Positions 1-7,412 of a DNA stretch of 12,238 nt are shown one piece after another. The notes beneath the pieces are model-generated. The model was not told the origin of the DNA. It saw nothing but the letters and a program-made list of their open reading frames with translations, and did no database searches. A program made the position numbers and the translations under genes. Source of the stretch: DAOUBF01 sp034432795 (GTDB lineage: Bacteria > Chloroflexota > Anaerolineae > DSLN01). Within the stretch, counting starts at the first letter, position 1; each line of letters opens with the position of its first letter. The DNA lies in assembly GCA_034432795.1 (NCBI GenBank), contig DAOUBF010000063.1:1-12238 (forward strand), written 5' to 3'.

Positions 1-3000
1 CAGGGGGCGGTTGAGCAGGCGGAGGGCTACTTCCGCCAGGCGGCGGCATTGGACCAATCCCAGGCCGCGCCCTGGCTCAACCTGGGCGCCCTCGCCGTAC
101 AACGCAACATCCTGGAGGACGCCAAAGCCTTCTACGAGCAGGCCAGCCGTGCTGAGCCGACGAACCCGGCGGGGGCCATCGGGCTGGGCCAAGTCTGGCT
201 GAGCCAGGGGGCCTTCAGCGAAGCGGAAACCCACTTGCAACAGGCGGTGGCTGTGGCGCCGGCGGATGGGGCGGCACACCAGGCGTTAGGGCGCCTCTAC
301 CAGGCGCAAGGCGACAGCGCCAGGGCGCTGGTGGCCTACCGGCAGGCCAGCCAGGTGGACCCCAATTACGTTTCGGCCTACATCTCCCTGGGTCAACTGT
401 ATCTGGCGCAGGGACGCTTCAGCGACGCCGAGGCCGCCTTCCGCGACGCCGAGGCCGCCGACGCCTCCGACCCCTCCGGCGCGATCAACCTGGCGGCGGC
501 GTTCCAACTGCAGGGCCAATTCGGGCAGGCTGAGGAGACGCTTAAGCGGGCCACCGAGACCGCGCCGGCTTCTGGCGCGGCCCTCACCGCGCTGGGCGAC
601 TTCTACCGGGCACGCAATCGGCCCGATGAGGCCATCGCCACCTATCAGAAAGCGACGCAGGCCGCCCCTGGCTACCTGCCCGCCTGGATCGGGCTGGGCC
701 AGGTCTACCGGCTGCGAGCTGAAAACGCCCCCGCTGAAGAGGCGCTCAAGCAGGCGAGGGCTACGGCGCCAACGCAACCCGATGGGTATGTGGCGCTGGC
801 GCAACTCTACGCGACGACACTCCGCCTACAGGAGGCTGAGTCGGTCCTGGCCGACGCCCAGGCCGTCGCGCCGGGGGCGACCTCGGTCTTGCTGGCGCAG
901 GGCGATCTCGCGCTTCAGCAAGGGCAGTTCACCGAGGCGACCGATATGTACCGACACGCCGCCGAGCAGGGTCCCTGGACGGAGGATGTCAGCGCCTCGC
1001 GTGCGGCGGCTTATCTGGCCCTGGGCGACGCTTATCTGGCGCAGGGACGCTGGGACCAGGCCGCCGAGGCGTATCAGCAGGCCGCCGACGTGGCGCCGCT
1101 GGACCCCACGCCGCTGGTGCGCCTGGGTGAGTTGCGCCTGCGCTTTAACCGCACCACCGAAGCCGAGAGCCTGTTCCAGGCGGCGCTTAGCCGCAACCCG
1201 GCCTCCGGCGCGGCCCTCACCGGCCTCGGCCAGGTCTACCAACATCGCGGTGCGCTGGACAAGGCCCAAGCACAGTTCCAGCAGGCCATCCAGCTTGACC
1301 CGACCTACGTCGGAGCTTACATCGCCAGCGGCGATGCCTATCGCGCTCAGGGGCGCTTCAGCGACGCCGAAACCGCCTACCGCCAGGGCCTCGCCGCCGC
1401 ACCAACTGATCCGTCCGGCTACATCTGGCTCAGCGGCCTGTTGCAGGACCGCGGTCGTATGGCCGAGATGCGGGACATCTTGACTCAGGCGACGCAGGCT
1501 GCACCCGCTTCTGGCTGGGCCTGGACCCGCCTGGGCGACGCTGAGGCGCTGGCCAACCGGCCCGACCGGGCCATCGCCGATTACCACCAGGCGATGGCTG
1601 TGGACCCGACCTATGATGGCAGCTATGTATCTCTGGGGCGGTTATACATGCAGCAGGGCAAAGACAGCGAGGCACAGAGTGCCTTCCTGGCCGGGCTGAA
1701 CGCCAGCCCGGTGAGCGCGGCGCTGGAGATCGCGCTGGGCGATCTAAAGCAGCGCCAGGGGGACGTAGCGTCGGCCCGCCAGCACTATGCCCGCGCCGTC
1801 AGCCTGGCGCCGGGCGACGCGGATGGCTACGTGGCCTACGCTGGCTTCCTCATGACCCAGGGCGAGTTTGGCGCCGCGCTCAGCCAGTTGCGCGCCGGGC
1901 AGGCGGCGGCGCCGCGCTCCGGACAGATCGCCAGCGCGCTGGGCGACTACTATCGCAATCGCGGGGCCTTCGCCGACGCCAGGGCAGCCTACCTCCAGGC
2001 GATTGACCTAGAGCCGGACCTGTTCTTCTCAGCTTACGACAACCTGGCTGGGGTGGCGCAACTGCTGGGGCAGTCGCAGCAATTGGTGACCGACCTCAGT
2101 GCTCTCGCCAGCGCGCACCCCGGCGCCGGCTTCGTGCGCCTGGGCCTGGGCAACGCCTATCGCGCCTTGGGCGACCTGGAAAACGCCGCCGCCAGCTACA
2201 GTCGCGGCCTGGACCTGACGCCGGGCAATGTCCTGTTGCGCATCGCCCTGGGCGAGGTCCTGCATCTCCAGGGGCACTGGGACGAAGCGCTGGCCCAGTT
2301 CCAGAAGGCGGTGGATCTCCAGCCCGGCAACGCCGACCCCTACATCGCGCTGGGCAGCGGCTGGATCGTGGAGGACCGCTACGATAACGCAGAGGCGCAA
2401 TTCAACCAGGCGGCGGCGCTGGACCACACCGATGCGGACCCCTGGCTGGGGCTGGGCGTCATGGAGGAGTCGCTGAACTCTCTCAGCGCTGCCGAGGCCA
2501 ATTACCGCCAGGCGGTGGCCGCCGATCCGCTCAACACCGAGGCCCGCGTCTGGCTGGCCGCCGTGCTTGTGCGCCAGGGCCGCAACGACGAGGCCAAAGC
2601 GGTTTACCAGGCAGCCGCAGACGCTCTGCGTCACCAGGCGTTGCCGCTCATTGGCTGGGGCAGCCTGTATCTGCAAGAGAACCCGAACGACGCGGCGGCC
2701 CAGTCCACCGCTGAACTGCTCTTCCAGCGGGCCATCAGCGCCGAACCCGGTAACCTGGACGGTTATCTGCGCTTGAGCGGCCTGTACGCCACACAAATGC
2801 GCCTGGACGAGGCCAAGGCCCAGATCGATCAGGCCAAGGCACTGGCGCCGGGGTCGGGCGAGCCTTACGTCTATGAGATGGTGTACTGGGCGCAGCAGGA
2901 CAAGCTGGACGAGGCCAACGCCGCCGCCGAGCGCGCCGTCCAGCTTGATCCCACGCTGACCTCTGCGCCCGACTATGAGGCCAGTGTCTATAGCAGTTGG

Positions 3001-3609
3001 CGGCAACTGCCCGTCAAGACGGACTACTACCTGAGCCTGTTGAACACCGACCCAGAGGCGCTGTGGCTGCACAGCATCCTGGCGGCGTTCTACCAGCGCC
3101 CCAACCAGGACAAGCCGGAATACGCCGTGACGTACCTGGAGAAGCTGGTCAGCCACTTCCCCGAATTCGCCGAGTATCACCGGCAACTGGCGAACGTGTA
3201 TGAGCGCTTGGGGCGCGGTGAGAGCGCCCAGCGCGAGTGGAATCTGTACCTGGCGCAGGCGCTGCGCGACCCAGCGCGAGGTGTCGGCCTTGAACAGCGC
3301 CGCAAGCTGCGCCTGATCCAGATTGAGTCGCCGGCCCAGGGTACCGTCCTAAGTTCCAACGTGGAGGTGCGTGGCTCGGCCTATAGTGACGACTTTGATT
3401 ACTACAAGCTGGAGTTCGGCAGCGGCGCCAGCCCGACTGAATGGAATGTGATCGGCCCGCTGGTGTATGAGCCGGTGATGGACGGGGTGCTGGGCACCTG
3501 GGACACGAGCGTGCTCCCCGACGGCGAGTACAGCCTGCGCGTGGTGGTGGTGAACAAGAGCGGCAACACCCTGCCCGCTTATCAAGTGACGGTAACGATC
3601 AAACACTGA
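1..3609 (+). CDS. Giant TPR-repeat protein with C-terminal Ig-like domain (5' truncated by window)
   Basis: The reading frame is open from base 1 to the TGA at 3607-3609 (1202 residues visible), so the real start lies upstream; the TTG near base 49 falls inside a TPR unit and is not a start. Residues 1 to about 1095 are almost entirely ~34-residue tetratricopeptide repeats with the usual pattern of A-x-x-x-LG-x-x-Y-x-x-x-G-x-x-x-x-A and a closing DP or AP, roughly 30 units. From about residue 1103 there is a ~100-residue beta-rich domain (IQIESPAQGTVLSS, then LEFG, WDTSVLPDGEYSLRVVV) that resembles the Ig-like C-terminal domains of Chloroflexota surface proteins and penicillin-binding proteins. 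TPR arrays are protein-binding scaffolds; the Ig-like tail suggests an extracytoplasmic location, but the N-terminus that would show a signal peptide is missing. It ends 20 bp before the acyltransferase gene and may be co-transcribed with it. The specific role is unknown. Confidence 0.9.
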   Translation, partial: QGAVEQAEGYFRQAAALDQSQAAPWLNLGALAVQRNILEDAKAFYEQASRAEPTNPAGAIGLGQVWLSQGAFSEAETHLQQAVAVAPADGAAHQALGRLYQAQGDSARALVAYRQASQVDPNYVSAYISLGQLYLAQGRFSDAEAAFRDAEAADASDPSGAINLAAAFQLQGQFGQAEETLKRATETAPASGAALTALGDFYRARNRPDEAIATYQKATQAAPGYLPAWIGLGQVYRLRAENAPAEEALKQARATAPTQPDGYVALAQLYATTLRLQEAESVLADAQAVAPGATSVLLAQGDLALQQGQFTEATDMYRHAAEQGPWTEDVSASRAAAYLALGDAYLAQGRWDQAAEAYQQAADVAPLDPTPLVRLGELRLRFNRTTEAESLFQAALSRNPASGAALTGLGQVYQHRGALDKAQAQFQQAIQLDPTYVGAYIASGDAYRAQGRFSDAETAYRQGLAAAPTDPSGYIWLSGLLQDRGRMAEMRDILTQATQAAPASGWAWTRLGDAEALANRPDRAIADYHQAMAVDPTYDGSYVSLGRLYMQQGKDSEAQSAFLAGLNASPVSAALEIALGDLKQRQGDVASARQHYARAVSLAPGDADGYVAYAGFLMTQGEFGAALSQLRAGQAAAPRSGQIASALGDYYRNRGAFADARAAYLQAIDLEPDLFFSAYDNLAGVAQLLGQSQQLVTDLSALASAHPGAGFVRLGLGNAYRALGDLENAAASYSRGLDLTPGNVLLRIALGEVLHLQGHWDEALAQFQKAVDLQPGNADPYIALGSGWIVEDRYDNAEAQFNQAAALDHTDADPWLGLGVMEESLNSLSAAEANYRQAVAADPLNTEARVWLAAVLVRQGRNDEAKAVYQAAADALRHQALPLIGWGSLYLQENPNDAAAQSTAELLFQRAISAEPGNLDGYLRLSGLYATQMRLDEAKAQIDQAKALAPGSGEPYVYEMVYWAQQDKLDEANAAAERAVQLDPTLTSAPDYEASVYSSWRQLPVKTDYYLSLLNTDPEALWLHSILAAFYQRPNQDKPEYAVTYLEKLVSHFPEFAEYHRQLANVYERLGRGESAQREWNLYLAQALRDPARGVGLEQRRKLRLIQIESPAQGTVLSSNVEVRGSAYSDDFDYYKLEFGSGASPTEWNVIGPLVYEPVMDGVLGTWDTSVLPDGEYSLRVVVVNKSGNTLPAYQVTVTIKH
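358..1980 (+). repeat. Three-unit (about 102-residue) TPR super-repeat inside the giant protein
   Basis: The TPRs recur in a fixed order rather than at random. Unit A carries GRFSDAE, unit B begins DPSG, and unit C begins (A/R)SG followed by LGD-Y-R-R and often NRPDEAI. Clear A-B-C triads start at about 358 and at about 1297. GRFSDAE is encoded at ~412 and ~1351 by almost the same bases. The (A/R)SG units sit at residues 190, 401, 503 and 639, spaced by about 211, 102 and 136, close to multiples of 34. I infer growth by duplication of three-TPR blocks, later blurred by loss or gain of single units. Confidence 0.6.
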
Positions 3610-3629
3610 GCGCTAGAGGGGGGAAGAGT

Positions 3630-4328
3630 ATGCCAGAGATGGACCCGATTGAGGAGATGATCCTGCGGAGGCGGCTGGAGTTTGAGCGGCGGATGCAGCA
3701 AGGCGATCCGGCCATTGACGAACTGCCGCTGGCGCCAGGGCGCAATCCGGAACGGCTGTTCATGTCGCGCGGCGAACGGATGAGCCTTCAGTGGCAGGCG
3801 CGGCAGGAACTCTGGCAATGGTACATGGCCCTGTTCAACTGGATCCCGGGCCGCATCGGCTGGTTCGTGCGTGGGCTGGCCCTCAAGCCGTTTTTTAAGC
3901 GCAGTGGCTGGCCTCTGATCATCGGGCCGAACGTGGATATCGTCGCACCCTGGAACCTTGAAGTGGACGACTGGGTGGGCATCGGCGGCATCGTCAACGC
4001 CACCGGGGGCATCCAGATGGGCAAGTATTCTGTGGCCACGTGGGGCACGATGCTCAATACGGTGAACCATATCTATGAGGACCCCAACATCCCACTGCGG
4101 CTACAGGGCATTGAGGTCGCGCCGATCATCATAGAGGAGGACGTTTGGATCGGCACCCACAGTTACATCGCGCCGGGCGTCACCATCGGCAAGGGGGCGG
4201 TCGTCGCCGCCAACTCTATGGTGACCAAGGACGTGCCGCCCTATACGATTGTAGGCGGCGTCCCGGCCAAACCCATCCGCCGCCGCCGCAGGCCGGGCGA
4301 GGTCATTGCGTCGCAGAATGGCCGCTGA
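3630..4328 (+). CDS. Hexapeptide-repeat (left-handed beta-helix) acyltransferase, WbbJ/LacA type
   Basis: This 232-residue protein probably transfers an acetyl or longer acyl group from CoA to a hydroxyl or amine acceptor. The C-terminal half (about 95-220) shows hexapeptide-repeat rungs ending in the family signature VWIGTHSYIAPGVTIGKGAV, then NSMVTKDVPPYTIVGGVPAKPI. His147 in NTVNHIYEDP lies where LacA/NodL-type enzymes have their catalytic His. The N-terminal ~95 residues are unlike short LacA proteins: a charged start, then a Trp-rich amphipathic stretch (LWQWYMALFNWIPGRIGWFVRG) that could sit on the membrane. The ATG at 3630 has a good ribosome-binding site (AGAGGGGGG at 3615-3623). The gene starts 20 bp after the TPR gene and its last codons overlap HAD1 by 11 nt. 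In this context it may attach the acyl chain made by the cluster to a glycan or lipid acceptor; that is inference. Confidence 0.85.
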   Translation: MPEMDPIEEMILRRRLEFERRMQQGDPAIDELPLAPGRNPERLFMSRGERMSLQWQARQELWQWYMALFNWIPGRIGWFVRGLALKPFFKRSGWPLIIGPNVDIVAPWNLEVDDWVGIGGIVNATGGIQMGKYSVATWGTMLNTVNHIYEDPNIPLRLQGIEVAPIIIEEDVWIGTHSYIAPGVTIGKGAVVAANSMVTKDVPPYTIVGGVPAKPIRRRRRPGEVIASQNGR

Positions 4329-5505
4329 GCGTTCTATGAAGATCGGGATTGTGGGTGCGGGGCGCATGGGCGTAAGCCTGGCGCATCTCAACAGCAGCAT
4401 CGGGCTGGAGACCGTCGTCAAGGTCCGGCCGGATGCCGCTGCGCTGGCCCGCGCCCGCGAGGCCATCACCGGTTCCTATCTGCGTGAGGTCAAGCGTGGC
4501 CGCCATACCGAAGCCGAAGCGGCAACGGCCCTGGCACGCCTCCGTATCACGGGCGACTACGCTGATCTCGCCGATTGTGATGTGGTGATTGAGTCCGTCT
4601 ATGAAGACGTGGGCGCCAAGCGCGAGGTCGTGGCTGCCGTGCAGGAGGTGCTCGGCCCGAAAGGCATCCTCGCCAGCGCCACCTCGTCCATTCCGGCTTC
4701 GGCCCTGGCCGAGGGGATGCGCCGCCCTGGGCGCGTGATCGTCACGCATTATATCTGGCCCGCGCACCGCACGCGGCTGGTGGAGATGGCCGTGCCGCCC
4801 TTTGCCGAGCCGGATGCGGTCCAGGGCATCCATGCCCTGCTGGAGCGGCAGGGCAAGATCGCCGTCACCGTCCAGGACAGGCCGGGCTTCCTGGTCACGC
4901 GCATCCTGGCGGCGTATTGGAGTGAGGTCGTGTATCTGGTGCAGGAGGGGGTATCGCCTGACCAGATTGACCGTGCGCTGGAGGCGTTCGGCTGGCCCAT
5001 GGGGCCGTGCCGCATGATGGATACGGTCGGATTTGCGAACATGCCATCGGGCTATGGCTTCCTGCGCCCCTATCTGGGCGAGCGCATTGGGGGCCTGGCC
5101 CTGCTCGGCCCGGCGGTGGAGGCGGGCTATGTCGGCCATCGCGCCGGGCGGGGCTTTTACATCCATGACGCCAACGGCTGGAAGCCAAACACGGCCATGC
5201 TTGACATCATCCGCAGCCCCGGCCACCTCCCGCCGACTGACGCTGAAATTGTTGAGCGCACCATGGGGATGATCGTGTGTGAGGCCATGCACGCGATTGC
5301 CGAAGGCGTCGCTCCAGACTGGGAGACCGTCGCTTTTGTGATTGACACGGCCTTTGCCTTTCCCCAGCAGCAAGGGGGGCTTTTGGGCTACGTGAAGCGC
5401 ATTGGGCTGGAGAATTGGCTGGCCCGCTTTGAGCAGTGGCAGCGCCTGTATGGGCCGCGCTTCCGCGCTCCAATAAGAGAACCCATAGGAACTTCAGGTT
5501 CCTGA
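4318..5505 (+). CDS. 3-hydroxyacyl-CoA dehydrogenase 1 (FadB-type HAD, atypical active site)
   Basis: This 395-residue protein belongs to the NAD(P)-dependent 3-hydroxyacyl-CoA dehydrogenases, which interconvert 3-hydroxyacyl- and 3-ketoacyl-CoA. It has a Rossmann domain (GAGRMG at 13-18), then LEAFGWPMGP and a C-terminal second HAD_C-like domain, so it resembles the two-domain HAD part of FadB without the hydratase half. Ser123, His144 and Glu156 fit the catalytic Ser and His-Glu pair (12-residue spacing as in human HADH). Oddities: Asn of NTSS is Ala121, HFFNP reads HYIWPAH, the Asn of PGFxxNR is Thr194, and the acidic NAD-ribose residue is replaced by Val36-Arg37. Start 4318 gives MAAERSMKIGIV and overlaps the upstream stop by 11 nt, exactly as in HAD2; ATG 4336 is the alternative. 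No clear Shine-Dalgarno sequence is present, so translational coupling is likely. Compared with HAD2 it has about 11 extra C-terminal residues after YGPRFR. Confidence 0.85.
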   Translation: MAAERSMKIGIVGAGRMGVSLAHLNSSIGLETVVKVRPDAAALARAREAITGSYLREVKRGRHTEAEAATALARLRITGDYADLADCDVVIESVYEDVGAKREVVAAVQEVLGPKGILASATSSIPASALAEGMRRPGRVIVTHYIWPAHRTRLVEMAVPPFAEPDAVQGIHALLERQGKIAVTVQDRPGFLVTRILAAYWSEVVYLVQEGVSPDQIDRALEAFGWPMGPCRMMDTVGFANMPSGYGFLRPYLGERIGGLALLGPAVEAGYVGHRAGRGFYIHDANGWKPNTAMLDIIRSPGHLPPTDAEIVERTMGMIVCEAMHAIAEGVAPDWETVAFVIDTAFAFPQQQGGLLGYVKRIGLENWLARFEQWQRLYGPRFRAPIREPIGTSGS

Positions 5506-5507
5506 TG
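5484..5507 (+). other. Hairpin covering the 3' end and stop of HAD1
   Basis: AGGAAC (5487-5492) pairs with GTTCCT (5498-5503) across the loop TTCAG. The stem can be lengthened by CAT/ATG (5484-5486 with 5505-5507) if one G is bulged. It encodes most of the HAD1-specific C-terminal tail and includes the stop codon. There is no T-run, so it is not a standard terminator; it may be a decayed palindromic repeat or an RNA-processing element. Confidence 0.45.
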
Positions 5508-5536
5508 ACTTCCTGCCGAGAGAACGGGAGACGCTT

Positions 5537-6019
5537 ATGCCAGAGGCTTTGATCACCCCACCGCGCGGCATGACCTTTGAGGAGTTTGAGGTCGGCATGG
5601 AGTGGCACACCGCCGCCCGCACGGTAACCGAGACGGATATTGTCCTGTTCGCAGGCATGAGCGGCGACTGGAACCCGCTGCACAGCGATGCGGAGTTCGC
5701 CGCCAGGAGCATGTTCGGCCAGCGCCTGGCGCACGGCACGCTCGGCCTGGTGATTGCCACCGGCCTGGTGGCGCGGCTCGGTTTGATTGATGGGACGGCC
5801 ATCGCTGCGCGGGGCATCCGGGAATGGAAGTTCAAGAGGCCCATCTTCATCGGCGATACGGTTCATGCCCATGTCCGCGTCACTGAACTGGAGCCTGTGC
5901 CGCGCCTGGGGGGTGGCATGGTCACCTTCCATGTCACGCTGATGAACCAGCGGGATGAGGAGGTTCAGGCAGGGTCGGTGATCGTGGGGCTGAAATCAAT
6001 GACGGAGGATGGAGGGTAG
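5537..6019 (+). CDS. MaoC-like hot-dog enoyl-CoA hydratase/dehydratase
   Basis: This 160-residue single hot-dog protein has the length and motif of PhaJ/MaoC hydratases. The hydratase signature reads SGDWNPLHSD, with Asp44, Asn46 and His49 at the catalytic D-x-N-P-x-H positions, followed by FGQRLAHGTL. Family members add or remove water between trans-2-enoyl and (R)-3-hydroxyacyl thioesters, usually CoA-linked. C-terminal strands (IREWKFKRPIFIGDTVHAHVRV) complete the fold. The ATG at 5537 has GGGAG at 5526-5530. It lies 31 bp after HAD1. The natural role here is dehydration of the 3-hydroxyacyl product in chain elongation. Characterised PhaJ enzymes are R-specific while HAD enzymes are S-specific, so the pairing is not straightforward. 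The TAG stop lies inside an interspersed palindrome, which may have trimmed or altered the C-terminus. Confidence 0.9.
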   Translation: MPEALITPPRGMTFEEFEVGMEWHTAARTVTETDIVLFAGMSGDWNPLHSDAEFAARSMFGQRLAHGTLGLVIATGLVARLGLIDGTAIAARGIREWKFKRPIFIGDTVHAHVRVTELEPVPRLGGGMVTFHVTLMNQRDEEVQAGSVIVGLKSMTEDGG

Positions 6020-6043
6020 AGGCACGGCATGCCGTGCCCCTAC
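6016..6043. repeat. GTAGGGGC-type interspersed palindrome at the MaoC stop codon
   Basis: The core GGCACGGCATGCCGTGCC (6021-6038) is a perfect 18-bp palindrome. It extends to GTAG and CTAC at 6016 and 6043 with a single mismatched pair. The outer GTAG(G)GGCAC and GTGCCCCTAC ends match two further copies at 11710 and 11781, so this is a dispersed repeat family. The MaoC stop TAG is contributed by the repeat's first bases. Confidence 0.75.
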
Positions 6044-6077
6044 GGGGCGAGGTCCATCGTCCCTTCTTACGATAGCT

Positions 6078-7349
6078 ATGACGACACTGTCCCGTACCTT
6101 CTATGCGCTGCGCTTCCGCGACTTCCGGCTGTACTGGCTGGCGCTGGCCGTGTCGCTGTTAGGCAGCTCGTTTCAGACGGCGGCGCAGGACTGGCTGGTG
6201 TACCGCCTGACGAACTCGCCGTTGATCCTGGGCATTGCCGTATTTGTCCCGGCGGTCCTGGCCGCGCCGTTCTCGCTCGTGGGCGGGGCATTGGCCGACC
6301 GCCTGTCGCGCCGTCACCTGATCGTGTTCACCCAGGCGAGCATGATGCTGCCGCCGCTGGTGCTCGCCTGGCTGATCGCCAGCGGGCAGATTCAGGTCTG
6401 GCATGTGGTCGTCTCCAGCATCGTGCTGGGTGTGCTGCTCTCCATAGATGCCCCGGCGCGGACCGCGCTATTGAACGACCTGGTCAACGATGACGACCTG
6501 GGGAATGCGATGGGGCTGAGCACAGCGACCTATCAGGCGGCCCGTGTGGTTGGCCCGGCCCTGGCCGGCCTCCTGATCAGCCTGCAGAATGAGGCCCTGC
6601 CTTTCCTGATCAACGGCCTGAGCTACGGCGCCATGGTTCTGGCGCTACTGCTGATGCAGACGCAGGGCACGCAACCCGCCCCTTCCCTTCCCTGGGAAGG
6701 GACATGGCAAGAGGGGAGCCTCCCTCAGGAGGAGGTCAAGGCCCCTCCATCGTTGGGGGCGAGCGTGGTTGAAGGCTATCGCTTCGTCTGGAGGGATGCC
6801 ACCTTACTGGGGCTGATGATCCTGTTGTTCCTGCGGGGGCTGTTGCTCATGCCTTACCTCCGGCTGATGCCGGTAGTGGCCCGGGAGGGGCTTCAGACCG
6901 GGCCGGAGACGTATGGCCTTTTGCTGTCATCGGCGGGCCTGGGAGCACTGCTGGGTGGGCTGTTCGTGGCCAGCACGCGGGGGGGACGGCGCGGGCGCGT
7001 CCTGACGCTGGGCACACTGATCGCGCCGCTGGTGCTGATCATCTTTGCCTGGTCGCGCAGCCTGCCGCTGGCGGTCCTTACGCTGGTGGGCATGGGTATC
7101 AGCACGGCATCGCTCAATACGTTAAATGCCACGCTGTTGCAGCTCAATGCGCCGAACGAGATGCGCGGGCGCGTGATGGGCATCGCCAGCATCGGATTCT
7201 TGGGGACGACTTCGCTGGGCGCGCTGGTGCTCAGCGTCATTGCCGAGCGCAGCAATGCCTCGGTCGCGCTCACCTCAGGCGCAGCATTGTGCCTGGTGTT
7301 GGCGCTAGCGGTCGTGGTGCGGTTCAGGATCATTCGGCACCTGGCATGA
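6078..7349 (+). CDS. MFS transporter, MFS_3 (EntS-like) family
   Basis: This 423-residue membrane protein has about twelve hydrophobic segments and an N-terminus typical of the MFS_3 group: FYALRFRDFRLYWLALAVSLLGS, AAQDWLVYRLTNSPLILG, then motif A as GGALADRLSRRHL. Members such as EntS export small molecules by proton antiport; the substrate here cannot be read from sequence. I chose ATG 6078 because the 23 codons upstream in frame are a translation of the palindromic repeat and spacer. No clear ribosome-binding site precedes it. The central cytoplasmic loop (about residues 198-230, APSLPWEGTWQEG and following) is Pro/Glu-rich and is encoded by a CCCTTCCC-type palindromic repeat. It is 58 bp after MaoC and is followed at once by a 22-bp palindrome. 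A role in exporting the cluster's product or a precursor is inferred from position only. Confidence 0.88.
   Translation: MTTLSRTFYALRFRDFRLYWLALAVSLLGSSFQTAAQDWLVYRLTNSPLILGIAVFVPAVLAAPFSLVGGALADRLSRRHLIVFTQASMMLPPLVLAWLIASGQIQVWHVVVSSIVLGVLLSIDAPARTALLNDLVNDDDLGNAMGLSTATYQAARVVGPALAGLLISLQNEALPFLINGLSYGAMVLALLLMQTQGTQPAPSLPWEGTWQEGSLPQEEVKAPPSLGASVVEGYRFVWRDATLLGLMILLFLRGLLLMPYLRLMPVVAREGLQTGPETYGLLLSSAGLGALLGGLFVASTRGGRRGRVLTLGTLIAPLVLIIFAWSRSLPLAVLTLVGMGISTASLNTLNATLLQLNAPNEMRGRVMGIASIGFLGTTSLGALVLSVIAERSNASVALTSGAALCLVLALAVVVRFRIIRHLA
6680..6726. repeat. Degenerate CCCTTCCC/GGGAAGGG repeat inserted in frame in the MFS loop
   Basis: CCCTTCCC (6685-6692) and GGGAAGGG (6694-6701) form 8-bp inverted arms around one base. 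They are followed by ACATGGCAAGAGGGGAG and a smaller GAGGG...CCCTC pair (6711-6726). The layout matches the CCCTCCCCC...GGGGGAGGG element with its G-rich tail at 11747. It falls in the central loop between the two six-helix halves, where an insertion would be tolerated. Confidence 0.55.
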
Positions 7350-7350
7350 A

Positions 7351-7372
7351 ACCCCACTGTGCACAGTGGGGT
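7351..7372. promoter_or_regulatory. Perfect 22-bp palindrome between MFS and KASIII-1
   Basis: ACCCCACTGTG (7351-7361) is followed without a gap by its exact reverse complement CACAGTGGGGT (7362-7372). It begins 2 nt after the MFS stop and ends 40 nt before the KASIII-1 start. Such symmetry suits a dimeric repressor operator; as RNA it would form a strong 9-bp stem with a 4-nt loop. No T-run follows, so it is not a textbook terminator. It could also be a member of the dispersed-palindrome families present here, although no second copy is in the window. Confidence 0.6.
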
Positions 7373-7398
7373 CGGCAAAACCAATGTCATTAGAGGGG

Positions 7399-7407
7399 AA
7401 GGAGGAG
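7399..7407 (+). promoter_or_regulatory. Strong ribosome-binding site of KASIII-1
   Basis: AAGGAGGAG with GGAGG at 7401-7405 stands 7 nt before ATG 7413. It is the best Shine-Dalgarno match in the window and fixes the start, excluding the in-frame GTG at 7359, which lies in the palindrome. Confidence 0.85.
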
Positions 7408-7412
7408 ATCAT

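Noticed and set aside
2029..3186. Long open frame on the minus strand opposite the TPR gene, and similar long antisense frames elsewhere
   Set aside because: They lie opposite well-conserved coding sequence, show no recognisable domains or ribosome-binding sites, and are expected from GC-rich codon use.
6068..6077. TACGAT as a -10 box for the MFS gene
   Set aside because: It ends only 4 nt before the ATG, too close for transcription to begin before the start codon, and no -35 is visible.
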